NCBI RefSeq assembly: GCF_021390395.1
Contig: NZ_JAJUWT010000003.1
Span: 62,001 to 126,000, forward strand
Length of the DNA: 64,000 nt
Source: Saccharothrix sp. S26
GTDB taxonomy: Bacteria > Actinomycetota > Actinomycetes > Mycobacteriales > Pseudonocardiaceae
Direction of reading: 5' to 3'
Shown here: positions 54,059 through 61,723 of the stretch, one piece after another
Layout of the letters: each line of letters begins with the position of its first letter
Numbering within the stretch: position 1 is the first letter of the stretch
Translations under genes and position numbers: made by a program
Notes under the pieces: model-generated
The model's database searches: none
What the model was told of the DNA's origin: nothing
Seen by the model: the letters and a program-made list of their open reading frames with translations, nothing else

Positions 54059-54966
54059 GCGGCGGACTCCTCGGTCACCACGCTGCGGAACAACTCGGTC
54101 AGCGACGGCCGCTGCCGGGAGAACTCGTGCACCGGGCCCGTGGCCAGGGCGGCGCGCAGCACGGCCTGGTCGTCCACGTCCGACGCGACCTCCAGGACCG
54201 TGCGGCCGGACGAGGTGTGCGCCGACCGCACGCCCGGCAGGTGGTCCGCCCAGCCCGGAGCGGCCCGCGGGGCGTCCACGACGAGCTTGGACTCGCCGCC
54301 GGCGCGCAGCTCGTCCACCGAGCCGGACGCCACCAGCGTGCCGCCGCGCACGATGCCGACCCGGTCGCACAACCGCTCCACCAGGTCGAGCTGGTGGCTG
54401 GAGAACACCACCGGCACGCCGCCGGCCGCCTTCTCCCGCAGCACGGCGCTCATCACGTCCACCGCGACCGGGTCCAGGCCGGAGAACGGCTCGTCCAGCA
54501 CCAGCACGTCCGGCTCGTGCACCAGCGCCGCGGCCAACTGCACGCGTTGCTGGTTGCCGAGGCTGAGCCGCTGCACCTCGTCGCCGCGGCGGTCGCGCAG
54601 GCCGAGGCGGGCGATCCAGGTCTCCGCCGAGCGGTGCGCGGCGTTGGTCGACAGGCCGTGCAGCTCGGCCAGGTAGACGAGCTGGTCGAGCACCTTCATC
54701 TTGGGGTAGAGGCCGCGTTCCTCGGGCATGTAGCCGATCCGGCGGCGGGTCTGGAAGGTGATCGGCTCGCCGTTCCACCGGACCTCGCCCGAGTCGGCGG
54801 CCAGCACGCCCAGCGCGATGCGCATCGTCGTGGTCTTGCCCGCGCCGTTGCTGCCGACGAAGCCGAACAGCTCGCCCGCCCGCACGTCGAAGGTCATCCC
54901 GTCGAGCGCGACGACCTCCCCGTAGCGCTTGGAGACCCGGTCGACCTCCAGCACGCCCTGTGCCAC
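54055..54966 (-). CDS. ABC exporter ATPase (NatA/DrrA-like)
   Basis: ATP-binding subunit of 303 residues. Walker A GSNGAGKTTT, signature LSLGNQQRVQLAAAL, Walker B VLVLDEPFSGLDP, H-loop FSSHQLDLVERL, and a C-terminal ~80-residue extension with SLTELFRSVV, typical of the DrrA-like group. Together with the permease it makes an exporter for drugs, lipids or sodium. A small XRE regulator gene sits 28 bp upstream in the same direction. Confidence 0.9.
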   Translation of the reverse strand: MAQGVLEVDRVSKRYGEVVALDGMTFDVRAGELFGFVGSNGAGKTTTMRIALGVLAADSGEVRWNGEPITFQTRRRIGYMPEERGLYPKMKVLDQLVYLAELHGLSTNAAHRSAETWIARLGLRDRRGDEVQRLSLGNQQRVQLAAALVHEPDVLVLDEPFSGLDPVAVDVMSAVLREKAAGGVPVVFSSHQLDLVERLCDRVGIVRGGTLVASGSVDELRAGGESKLVVDAPRAAPGWADHLPGVRSAHTSSGRTVLEVASDVDDQAVLRAALATGPVHEFSRQRPSLTELFRSVVTEESAA

Positions 54967-54994
54967 GTGCTCTCCTCCTGTAGTCCGGTCGTGC

Positions 54995-55252
54995 CTAGCC
55001 GTAGACCTGGGTGGACAACGGCTTGAACGGCGTGCGGCTGAACACCGCCTCGACCGGCAGGCCGAACACGTCGCAGATCCGCAGCGCCAGGTCGAGGCTC
55101 GGGTAGTGGTCGCCCCGCTCCAACGCGCCGATCGTCTGGGGGTTGACCTCCACCGCCTCGGCCAACCCCGCCCTCGTCATACCCCGCTCGACCCGCAGCA
55201 CCCCGATCCGGTTGTGGATGGGCTGCCCGGGCCCCCGGCGCACCGGACTCAT
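54995..55252 (-). CDS. small XRE-family regulator
   Basis: Cro/C1-type regulator of 85 residues, just the DNA-binding domain plus a short tail: RIGVLRVERGMTRAGLAEAVEVNPQTIGALERGDHYPSLDLALRICDVFGLPVEAVFS. Such proteins commonly precede NatA/DrrA-type exporters and control them. ATG 55252 (MSPVRRGPGQ) is chosen because the frame upstream to 55288 has no family match. The gap to 55448 is AT-richer and holds CGTTTC-GGT-GAAACG (55351-55365), a possible operator. Confidence 0.85.
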   Translation of the reverse strand: MSPVRRGPGQPIHNRIGVLRVERGMTRAGLAEAVEVNPQTIGALERGDHYPSLDLALRICDVFGLPVEAVFSRTPFKPLSTQVYG

Positions 55253-55448
55253 GCTACGAAGTGTTGCGAAAACCCAACAGAACGGCAAGTAAACAATTCA
55301 CAGAATAGGCCGAACGGCGGTATCCGCCCGCAGGCATGCCCGAGAAATCACGTTTCGGTGAAACGATACGTCGCCGGGAACCGAATCGAGTGTCGACGGG
55401 TCGAATTGCGCAGTAGGGCCGCAAGCCCCGTTGCCGTGAGGGGTGAAC

Positions 55449-55892
55449 ATGGAGCCGGACCAGTGGCTCGCGCAGTACGGAGAGAAGATCGAGCAGGCCA
55501 AGCGGAACGCCGCGCAGGCCGAGACGCAGCTGGGCAGCGTCGGCGGCAGCGCCACGTCCCCCGACGGCCTGATCACGGTCACCGTCAACGCCTCGGGCGC
55601 GTTGACCGACCTGATCCTGCGCCCGCAGCTGCGCGGTGAGGACCCCGAGCGGATCTCCGGTGCCATCATGACCGCCGTCGCCCAGGCGCAGCGCGCCGCC
55701 GCGGGCCGGGTCGTCGAGATCATGACGGAGTTCGTCGGCGACAGCCCGGCGCTGGAGTTCGTGAAGTCGAAGATGCCCAACGGCTATTCGGGTGACGGCA
55801 CGGACGCCGTGGAACCGGAGCCGGAGATCCAGCGTCGAGACACCAGGCCCGACGACGACTACTTCACCAACCCACCCGATGTCATGGCCTGA
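55449..55892 (+). CDS. YbaB/EbfC-like protein in a type VII secretion locus
   Basis: Protein of 147 residues whose middle (SPDGLITVTVNASGALTDLILRPQLRGEDPERISGAIMTAVAQAQRAAAGRV) is the YbaB/EbfC fold. In actinobacteria this fold appears in ESX-associated proteins (EspL-like) as well as in nucleoid proteins. The N-terminal helix QWLAQYGEKIEQAKRNAAQAE and acidic tail are extra. ATG 55449 follows GAGGGG; GTG 55443 is the alternative. First gene of a three-gene unit with the secretion-associated proteins. Confidence 0.8.
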   Translation: MEPDQWLAQYGEKIEQAKRNAAQAETQLGSVGGSATSPDGLITVTVNASGALTDLILRPQLRGEDPERISGAIMTAVAQAQRAAAGRVVEIMTEFVGDSPALEFVKSKMPNGYSGDGTDAVEPEPEIQRRDTRPDDDYFTNPPDVMA

Positions 55893-55903
55893 GCAGGGGG
55901 TAG

Positions 55904-56218
55904 ATGACCATGTTCGTCTCGTTCAACGTGAACCCGGAGGAGATCCGGGCGCACGCGGGAACGGTCGACCAGCTGACGCAGCGGATGCTCTCGGCCACCC
56001 AGACCGCTGACCCGTCGCTGTCGACCGACGCCTTCGGCGTGTTCGGTTCGTTCCTCGCCCAGTTCCTGCTCAAGACCGCGGGCTCGGGCCAGGACATCCT
56101 CGGCCAGGCCACGGAGACCGTCGCCGACATGTGCCAGGGCCTGAAGGAGGTCGCCGAGCTCTACGAGAACGTCGACCTCGACAACGCGTTCGGCTTCAAC
56201 GGAAGGGCACGGGGATGA
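55904..56218 (+). CDS. type VII secretion target, EspC-like
   Basis: Helical protein of 104 residues: FNVNPEEIRAHAGTVDQLTQRMLSATQTADPSLSTDAFGVFGSFLAQFLLKTAG and a second helix from ETVADMCQGLKEVAELYENVDLDNAF. This matches the EspC-like family of ESX-secreted helical hairpins; there is no classic WXG motif. The start is ATG 55904 or, with better spacing to AGGGGG, ATG 55910. The 3' end overlaps the next gene by 4 bp (ATGA). Confidence 0.8.
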   Translation: MTMFVSFNVNPEEIRAHAGTVDQLTQRMLSATQTADPSLSTDAFGVFGSFLAQFLLKTAGSGQDILGQATETVADMCQGLKEVAELYENVDLDNAFGFNGRARG

Positions 56219-57882
56219 GCGGGCAAGCCACCACCCAGGGCCGCGACCCGTCGCACCTGATCGGCGACGTGCAGGGCACCGTCGCGGCGGTCGAGCGCGG
56301 CGACTGGGTCCAGGCGGGCCTCGGCATGGCCAACACCGCCATGGGCATCGTCGGGCTGGCCTCCAACCCGCTGTCGGGCTTCCTGTCCGCCGGGTTCAGC
56401 TGGGCCATCCAGCACGTCGACTTCCTGCGCGAGCCATTCGACGCGCTGCTGGGCAACCCGCAGGCGATCCAGCGGATGTCCGACAGCTGGGCGTCCGCGG
56501 CCAAGCAGATCGAGGGCATCGTCGCCGACTACCGCCGCACGTCGGTGGAGGAGACCCGGACCTGGCGCGGCCGTTCCGCCGACGGGTACCGGGCGGCGAG
56601 CAAGAAGCACGCGGCCGGGCTGGAGACGCTGGCCAAGGCCACGCAGGGCATCTCGCGCGCGGCCAAGGGCGCGGGCGAGCTGGTCGCGACCGTGCGCAAG
56701 ACCATCATGGACCTGATCAGCCAGGCCGTGTCCGAGATGGTCATGAAGATCATCCAGTGGCTGGCGGCGTCGTTCCTGACCTTCGGCGCGGCCATCGGCG
56801 CGGCGATCGCGGACATCGTGCAGATGGCGTGCAACTACGCCAAGAAGCTCGCCGACTTCCTGCAGAAGCTCGGCAACTCGCTCAAGAAGCTGATCGACCT
56901 GATCAAGTCGGTGGCGCAGATCGCCCAGACCGCCAAGCAGATCCTCCAGGCGATCACGGCGATGACGTCGTCGAACAAGGGCTCGGGCGGCGGTGGCGGC
57001 GCGGGGCCGCGGTTGTCGCAGGGCGGTCTCGGGCTCGACGAGCGGCGGCTCAACGACATGGACCGGGACGCGAACCGGCGTTACACCAACGACCCCGGTG
57101 GGGCGACGATCCCGTCCGGCGGTCCCAGCCCGATCGGCCCCGTGGTGAGCCGCCCGCCGTCGGTGGGCGTCGGGTACGGGCCGGGCATCGGTGTGCCGGA
57201 GCCCGGCCGCGCCTACCCGGGCGGGCCGAGCGGTCCGGTGGTGAGCCGTCCCCCGACGGTCGGCGGCGGTTCCGGTGGTTCCGGGTCCGGTGGGTCCGGC
57301 GGTTCGGGCGGGTCCGGCGGCGGTCACTGGGAGCCCGGTCGGTGGGTGCCGGGCGGCAGCGGCTCGTCCACGGGCCGGGTGCCCGCGCCGCCTTCGTTGG
57401 GCGACACGACGTACGCGACGGGCACGACGTCGCCTTCCGTGCCGACCGTGCCCCCCGTTCGGCCGGTGTCGGCCGACCTGCCCCACGTGCCCACCGGTGG
57501 TGGGGTCGGCGGTGGGGTCGGTGGCGGTGGCGGCGGCTTCGGTGGTGGCGGTGGTGGTGGCTTCGCCGGCGGTGGCGGTGGCTTCGCGGGCGGCTCCGGT
57601 GGCGGTGGCGCGGGTGGGGCCACGCTCCAGGCCGGTGGCTCGTCCGGCGTGCTCGGCCCGGCCGGTGGTCCCGGTGGCGGCGCGGCGGGCGGCGGCGTGC
57701 CCGGTGCGGCCGGTGGACGTCCCGGTGCCGCCGGCGGCATGGGCATGATGGGCGGCGCGCCGATGATGGGCGCGCCCGGCCAGGGCGGCGACGGCAAGGA
57801 CCACCAGCGCAAGGTGCGGCTGGAGGGCGAGGCCCTGATCGAGGAGCCGCCGAAGGCGGCGAAGCCGATCATCGGCGAGTGA
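56215..57882 (+). CDS. large WXG/PPE-like type VII-associated protein with Gly-rich tail
   Basis: Protein of 555 residues. Residues about 60-160 form a WXG100-like helical region (MSDSWASAAKQIEGIVADYRR then ETRTWRGRSADGYRAASKKHAAGLETLAKATQ, with W-R-G in place of W-x-G). Hydrophobic helices follow (about 180-215, SEMVMKIIQWLAASFLTFGAAIGAAIADIVQM). The second half is low complexity: Pro/Ser and long Gly-Gly-x runs with HWEPGRWVPGG, ending GEALIEEPPKAAKPIIGE. It is probably the large partner of the upstream EspC-like protein. No secretion-machinery gene is in the window. Confidence 0.75.
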   Translation: MSGQATTQGRDPSHLIGDVQGTVAAVERGDWVQAGLGMANTAMGIVGLASNPLSGFLSAGFSWAIQHVDFLREPFDALLGNPQAIQRMSDSWASAAKQIEGIVADYRRTSVEETRTWRGRSADGYRAASKKHAAGLETLAKATQGISRAAKGAGELVATVRKTIMDLISQAVSEMVMKIIQWLAASFLTFGAAIGAAIADIVQMACNYAKKLADFLQKLGNSLKKLIDLIKSVAQIAQTAKQILQAITAMTSSNKGSGGGGGAGPRLSQGGLGLDERRLNDMDRDANRRYTNDPGGATIPSGGPSPIGPVVSRPPSVGVGYGPGIGVPEPGRAYPGGPSGPVVSRPPTVGGGSGGSGSGGSGGSGGSGGGHWEPGRWVPGGSGSSTGRVPAPPSLGDTTYATGTTSPSVPTVPPVRPVSADLPHVPTGGGVGGGVGGGGGGFGGGGGGGFAGGGGGFAGGSGGGGAGGATLQAGGSSGVLGPAGGPGGGAAGGGVPGAAGGRPGAAGGMGMMGGAPMMGAPGQGGDGKDHQRKVRLEGEALIEEPPKAAKPIIGE

Positions 57883-57893
57883 CCTGCGACGTC

Positions 57894-57924
57894 AAGGGGG
57901 ACTTCCACCGCGGAGGTCCCCCTT
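57894..57924. terminator. terminator hairpin after the type VII-associated genes
   Basis: AAGGGGGACTTCC (57894-57906) pairs with GGAGGTCCCCCTT (57912-57924), one G-T pair, five-base loop, 11 bases after the stop codon. The modular repeat B begins 21 bp later. Confidence 0.8.
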
Positions 57925-57945
57925 CGTCGTGCCCGCCGAGGTCGC

Positions 57946-58066
57946 GAACGTTGAACTCGGGGGTCGCGAACGTAGGACTCTCGCGTTCTGAACGTAGGAC
58001 TCGCGCGAGAGTCCTACGTTCAGGTCGCGTGTGTCCTACGTTCGGAACGGGTGAGTTGAGCGTTCA
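57946..58066. repeat. modular inverted-repeat element B
   Basis: Same units as element A. GAACGTTGAACTCG starts the left arm and GAGTTGAGCGTTC ends the right arm. Between them are four GAACGTAGGACTC-type units, two in each direction, facing each other around CTCGCGCGAG (58000-58009). So the nesting is reversed relative to element A: here the GAGTTGAACG units are outermost. The last three bases are the stop codon of the glycerol-3-phosphate dehydrogenase gene. Confidence 0.85.
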
Positions 58067-59506
58067 GGACGGGGACTGGGCGGCCAGCTCGGCGGCGACC
58101 TCGGCGGCGACGGCCGGTTCGGCGGCGGCGCGGTCGGTCGAAACCAGACCGATCCGGGTGCGGCGGTCCAGCACGTCGTCCACCGTCAGCGCGCCCTCGT
58201 GGCGGACGGCCCAGGCGACCTCGCCGACCTCGGCCACGCGGCCGCCCTCCGCGCCGTAACGGGCGGCCAGGTGCGGTGGGCCCGCGGGGCGGCCCGCGCC
58301 GACCAACGGCAGGCCCGCGGTGCGGGACCGGGTGGTGGTGAGGCCGGTGGCGTCCACCGCGTCGGCGGCCATCCGGCGGTACGTGGTCAGCTTGCCGCCC
58401 ACGACCGTGGTCACGCCGTCGGCGGTCAGCACGGCGTGCCGGCGCGACAGGTCGGCGCTCGGTCCCGCGCCGGTGTCCAGCAGGGGCCGCAGCCCGGCGA
58501 ACGCCCCCAGCACGTCGGCGCGCGTGAGCGGGCGTTCGAGCACCGAGGAGGCGACGGTCAGCAGGAAGTCCACATCGGACTCCGGCACGGTCGGCACGTC
58601 CGGGATCGGCCCGTCCACCGGCTCGTCGGTCAGCCCCACGTACACCCGGCCGTCACGCTGCGGCAGGACCAACGCGTAACGGTTGCGCGCACCCGGGATC
58701 GGCACCGTCAGAGCGGTGTTCGACAACCCCACGGTGGACGCCGAGAGCACCAGGTGCGAGCCGCGGGACGGGCGGAGCCTCACCTCGGGCACCAGGTCGC
58801 CCGCCCACACGCCGGCCGCGTTCACCACCGCACGCGCCTCGACGCGCAGCGACGCCCCGGTGAGCGTGTCCACCACGTCCGCGCCGTGACCGGTCAACGC
58901 GGTGGCCCGCGCTCGGGTGATCACGCGCGCGCCGAACCCGGCGGCGGTGCGGGCGAGGGCCACGACCAAGCGGGCGTCGTCGACCAACTGGCCGTCGAAG
59001 CTCAGCAGCCCGCCGCGCAGGTCGGCCCGGCGCAGCCCCGGCGCCAGCGCCAGCGCCTCGACGGCCGGCACCCGCCGCGGGCCCGGCAGCACGCGGGACG
59101 GCGTGCGGGCCAGCCGGCGCAACGCGTCACCCGCGCGCAGGCCCGCCAGCACGACCGGGTCGTGCGACCGGCCGTGCAGCGGCACGAGCTGCGGCAGCGG
59201 CCGCACCAGGTGTGGCGCGGTGCGGGTCATCAGGATGCCCCGCTCCACCGCGCTCTCGTAGGCCAGGCCGACCTCGCCCTGGGCGAGGTAGCGCAGCCCG
59301 CCGTGGACCAGCTTGCTCGACCAGCGGGACGTGCCGAACGCCAGGTCGTGCGCCTCCACCAGGCACACCGACAGGCCGCGCGAGGCGGCGTCGAGGGCCA
59401 CGCCCGCGCCCGTGACGCCACCGCCGACGACGAGCAGGTCGACCCGGGCGGACGCCAGGTGGTCGAGGTCGGCGCGGCGGCGCGCGGCGTTGAGCGAGGT
59501 GGTCAC
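58064..59506 (-). CDS. glpD: glycerol-3-phosphate dehydrogenase (FAD)
   Basis: FAD-dependent dehydrogenase/oxidase of 480 residues that turns sn-glycerol-3-phosphate into dihydroxyacetone phosphate. N-terminal Rossmann signature DLLVVGGGVTGAGVALDAASRGLSVCLVEAHDLAFGTSRWSSKLVHGGLRYL is the GlpD hallmark; VVNAAGVWAGDL, SRGSHLVLS and DGRVYVGLTDEPVDGP follow, with the C-terminal domain near VDDVLDRRTRIGLV. ATG-type start at 59506 (GTG) overlaps the TetR gene's stop by 4 bp. It is in an operon behind its regulator. Confidence 0.93.
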   Translation of the reverse strand: MTTSLNAARRRADLDHLASARVDLLVVGGGVTGAGVALDAASRGLSVCLVEAHDLAFGTSRWSSKLVHGGLRYLAQGEVGLAYESAVERGILMTRTAPHLVRPLPQLVPLHGRSHDPVVLAGLRAGDALRRLARTPSRVLPGPRRVPAVEALALAPGLRRADLRGGLLSFDGQLVDDARLVVALARTAAGFGARVITRARATALTGHGADVVDTLTGASLRVEARAVVNAAGVWAGDLVPEVRLRPSRGSHLVLSASTVGLSNTALTVPIPGARNRYALVLPQRDGRVYVGLTDEPVDGPIPDVPTVPESDVDFLLTVASSVLERPLTRADVLGAFAGLRPLLDTGAGPSADLSRRHAVLTADGVTTVVGGKLTTYRRMAADAVDATGLTTTRSRTAGLPLVGAGRPAGPPHLAARYGAEGGRVAEVGEVAWAVRHEGALTVDDVLDRRTRIGLVSTDRAAAEPAVAAEVAAELAAQSPS

Positions 59507-60069
59507 GACAGCGCCGCGTCCAGGTAGGCGGCCAGTTCGGCCAGCAGCTCCTCGAAGTCCAGGTCGGTGGTGGCCGGCCGGATCGACAGCACGAGGGACT
59601 GGGTGGTCAGCAGCACCAGGCGGGCCTGGGCGGCGGCGGAGCCGGGACGGATCGAGCCGTCCGCGTGGCCCTCGTGGACCTGCGCCACCAGGAACGCCTC
59701 GACCAGCTTCTGCGTGCTGCCCAGCCGGCGCACGAGGTAGGGCAGCATCAGCTCGGCGTCCAGGTCGAGCACGCGCCGCATCAACGGGTCGGCGGCCAGC
59801 AGCCGGATGCCCGCGATGGCCTGCGCCACGAGCCGCTGCCTGGCGTTGTCGCCGGTCACCTCGATGCGCTGGAGCAGGGCGGTGAACTCCCTGGTCATCA
59901 AGGCCCTGACCAGCGTGCCCACGTCCGGGAACCGGCGGTAGAGGGTCATCCGGCTCACGCCGGCGCGCTTGGCGATGTCCGTCAGCGTGGTGCGGCGGAC
60001 CCCGACCTCGACCACGCAGTCGCGGGCCGCGTCGAGGAGCGCGTCATCACTGTGACGTTGAGACGTCAT
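59503..60069 (-). CDS. TetR-family regulator
   Basis: Regulator of 188 residues with HTH LLDAARDCVVEVGVRRTTLTDIAKRAGVSRMTLYRRFPDVGTLVRALM. The C-terminal domain is helical, without a recognised ligand. It is first in the operon with glpD and divergent from the alkyl-DHAP-synthase-like gene, 16 bp between starts, so one operator (60051-60077) can control both. Confidence 0.9.
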   Translation of the reverse strand: MTSQRHSDDALLDAARDCVVEVGVRRTTLTDIAKRAGVSRMTLYRRFPDVGTLVRALMTREFTALLQRIEVTGDNARQRLVAQAIAGIRLLAADPLMRRVLDLDAELMLPYLVRRLGSTQKLVEAFLVAQVHEGHADGSIRPGSAAAQARLVLLTTQSLVLSIRPATTDLDFEELLAELAAYLDAALS

Positions 60070-60077
60070 GTGTCACA
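60051..60077. promoter_or_regulatory. operator between TetR/glpD and the oxidase gene
   Basis: TGTGAC (60051-60056) and GTCACA (60072-60077) form an inverted repeat with a 15-base spacer; flanking bases extend it (CACTGTGAC and GTCACACTG). It spans the TetR start codon and the start region of the divergent gene. Confidence 0.6.
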
Positions 60078-60085
60078 CTGTAGCG

Positions 60086-61723
60086 GTGACCGAGCACATC
60101 GACCACACCCTCCGGGGCAGTTGGACACCCACCGCCGGCTCCCTCCCGCCTCACGCGCTGAAGTGGTTGCGGGACCGGATCGGGCTGGGTGACGCCCGCA
60201 CGCCGGCGCGGGCGCCCCAAGTGCCGGAGTCGCTGCTGACCGACGCGGCACGGGCCGCGCTGGGCGAGGTCGTCGGGCCCGGGCACGTGCGGGTCGACCG
60301 CGACTCGCGGCTGGGCCGCGCCGGCGGTCTGTCCTATGTGGACCTCCTGCGGCAGCGCGGTGACGGCGCGCTCGCCGCGCCGGTCGCGGTGGTGCTGCCC
60401 GCGTCACCCGAGCAGGTGGTCGAGGTGCTGACGACGTGCGTCGAGCACGACGTGGCGGTGGTGCCGTTCGGCGGCGGGACGTCCGTGGTCGGCGGGGTGA
60501 ACGCCCTGCGCGGCGACAAGGCCGCGGTGATCGCGCTCGACCTGCACCGGCTCGACCGGCTCGTCTCGGTGGACCCGGTGTCCCGGCTGGCCGTGCTCCA
60601 GGCGGGCGTGCCGGCGCCGCGGGCGGAACGGCTGCTGGCCGCGCACGGCCTCACGATCGGGCACGTGCCGCAGTCCTACGAGCGGGCCACCATCGGCGGG
60701 TTCGCCGCGACCCGCTCGGCCGGCCAGGCGTCGTCCGGGTACGGGCGGTTCGAGGACCTGGTGGAGGGCGTGCGGCTGGCCACGCCGGTGGGGGAGTGGC
60801 GGTTGGGCGGCGCCCCCGCGTCGGCCGCCGGGCCGGACCTCAAGCAGTTGGTGGTGGGCAGCGAGGGCGCGCTCGGCGTCATCACGGAGGTCTCGCTGCG
60901 GGTGCGGCCGCGGCCGGTGGTCGAGCGGTACGAGGGCTTCGTCGTGGACGGGTGGGAACGCGGGTCGGCCGTCGTGCGGCGGTTGGCGCAACGGCGGGTG
61001 CTCGCCGACGTGACGCGACTGTCCGACGTGGACGAGACGGCGGTGTCGCTGGCGCTGGCGGGCGGCTGGAAGACCACCGCGCTCAAGGCGTACCTGCGGG
61101 CCAGGGGCGTGCGCGAACCGTGCCTGCTCGTGCTCGGGTGGCACGGCGCGTCACCGCGCGAGGTGAAGCGGCGACGCGCCGAGACGTTGCGCGGGGTGGA
61201 GCTGGTGGGCCTGGGCAAGGCGCTCGGCGAGGCGTGGCGGCACGGCCGGTTCAACGGTCCCCGGCAGCGGGACGCGTTGATCGAGGTCGGCGTGTGCGTG
61301 GAGACGTTGGAGACCGCCACGCACTGGTCGACGGTGTCGGAGCTGCGTGCCGCGGTGCGCGAGGCGCTGGTCGACGCGCTGGGCGACTGCGTGGTCATGT
61401 GCCACATCTCGCACGCCTACGAGACCGGCGCGTCGCTGTACTTCACGGTGCTGGCGGCCCGGGACGCGGCCGACCCGATCGGGCAGTGGCAGGTCGCGAA
61501 GGCCGCCGCGAGCGAGGCCATCACCGGGCTCGGCACGATCAGCCACCACCACGCCGTGGGCGTGGACCACGCGCCGTACCTGGAGGCCGAGATCGGCGGG
61601 CTGGGCGTGGACGTGCTGGCGGCGGTGAAGCGCACGCTCGACCCGACCGGCGTGCTCAACCCCGGCAAGCTCCTCGCTGGCGACTTGACCCCCGCGGAGC
61701 TAGCGTCGCCTGGTGACCGGTGA
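60086..61723 (+). CDS. FAD-binding oxidase, alkyl-DHAP-synthase-like
   Basis: Vanillyl-alcohol-oxidase-superfamily flavoprotein of 545 residues, closest in pattern to alkyldihydroxyacetonephosphate synthase. The FAD loop is VVPFGGGTSVVGG. GHVPQSYERATIGGFAATRSAGQASSGYGRFEDLV matches the ADHAPS-specific stretch. The histidine cluster ISHHHAVGVDHAPYLEAEIG and the C-terminal DPTGVLNPGKLL are also conserved. It would act on DHAP esters, and the divergent GlpD makes DHAP, so a shared pathway is plausible. GTG 60086 is 6 bases after CACACT. It overlaps the next gene by 11 bp. Confidence 0.85.
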   Translation: MTEHIDHTLRGSWTPTAGSLPPHALKWLRDRIGLGDARTPARAPQVPESLLTDAARAALGEVVGPGHVRVDRDSRLGRAGGLSYVDLLRQRGDGALAAPVAVVLPASPEQVVEVLTTCVEHDVAVVPFGGGTSVVGGVNALRGDKAAVIALDLHRLDRLVSVDPVSRLAVLQAGVPAPRAERLLAAHGLTIGHVPQSYERATIGGFAATRSAGQASSGYGRFEDLVEGVRLATPVGEWRLGGAPASAAGPDLKQLVVGSEGALGVITEVSLRVRPRPVVERYEGFVVDGWERGSAVVRRLAQRRVLADVTRLSDVDETAVSLALAGGWKTTALKAYLRARGVREPCLLVLGWHGASPREVKRRRAETLRGVELVGLGKALGEAWRHGRFNGPRQRDALIEVGVCVETLETATHWSTVSELRAAVREALVDALGDCVVMCHISHAYETGASLYFTVLAARDAADPIGQWQVAKAAASEAITGLGTISHHHAVGVDHAPYLEAEIGGLGVDVLAAVKRTLDPTGVLNPGKLLAGDLTPAELASPGDR

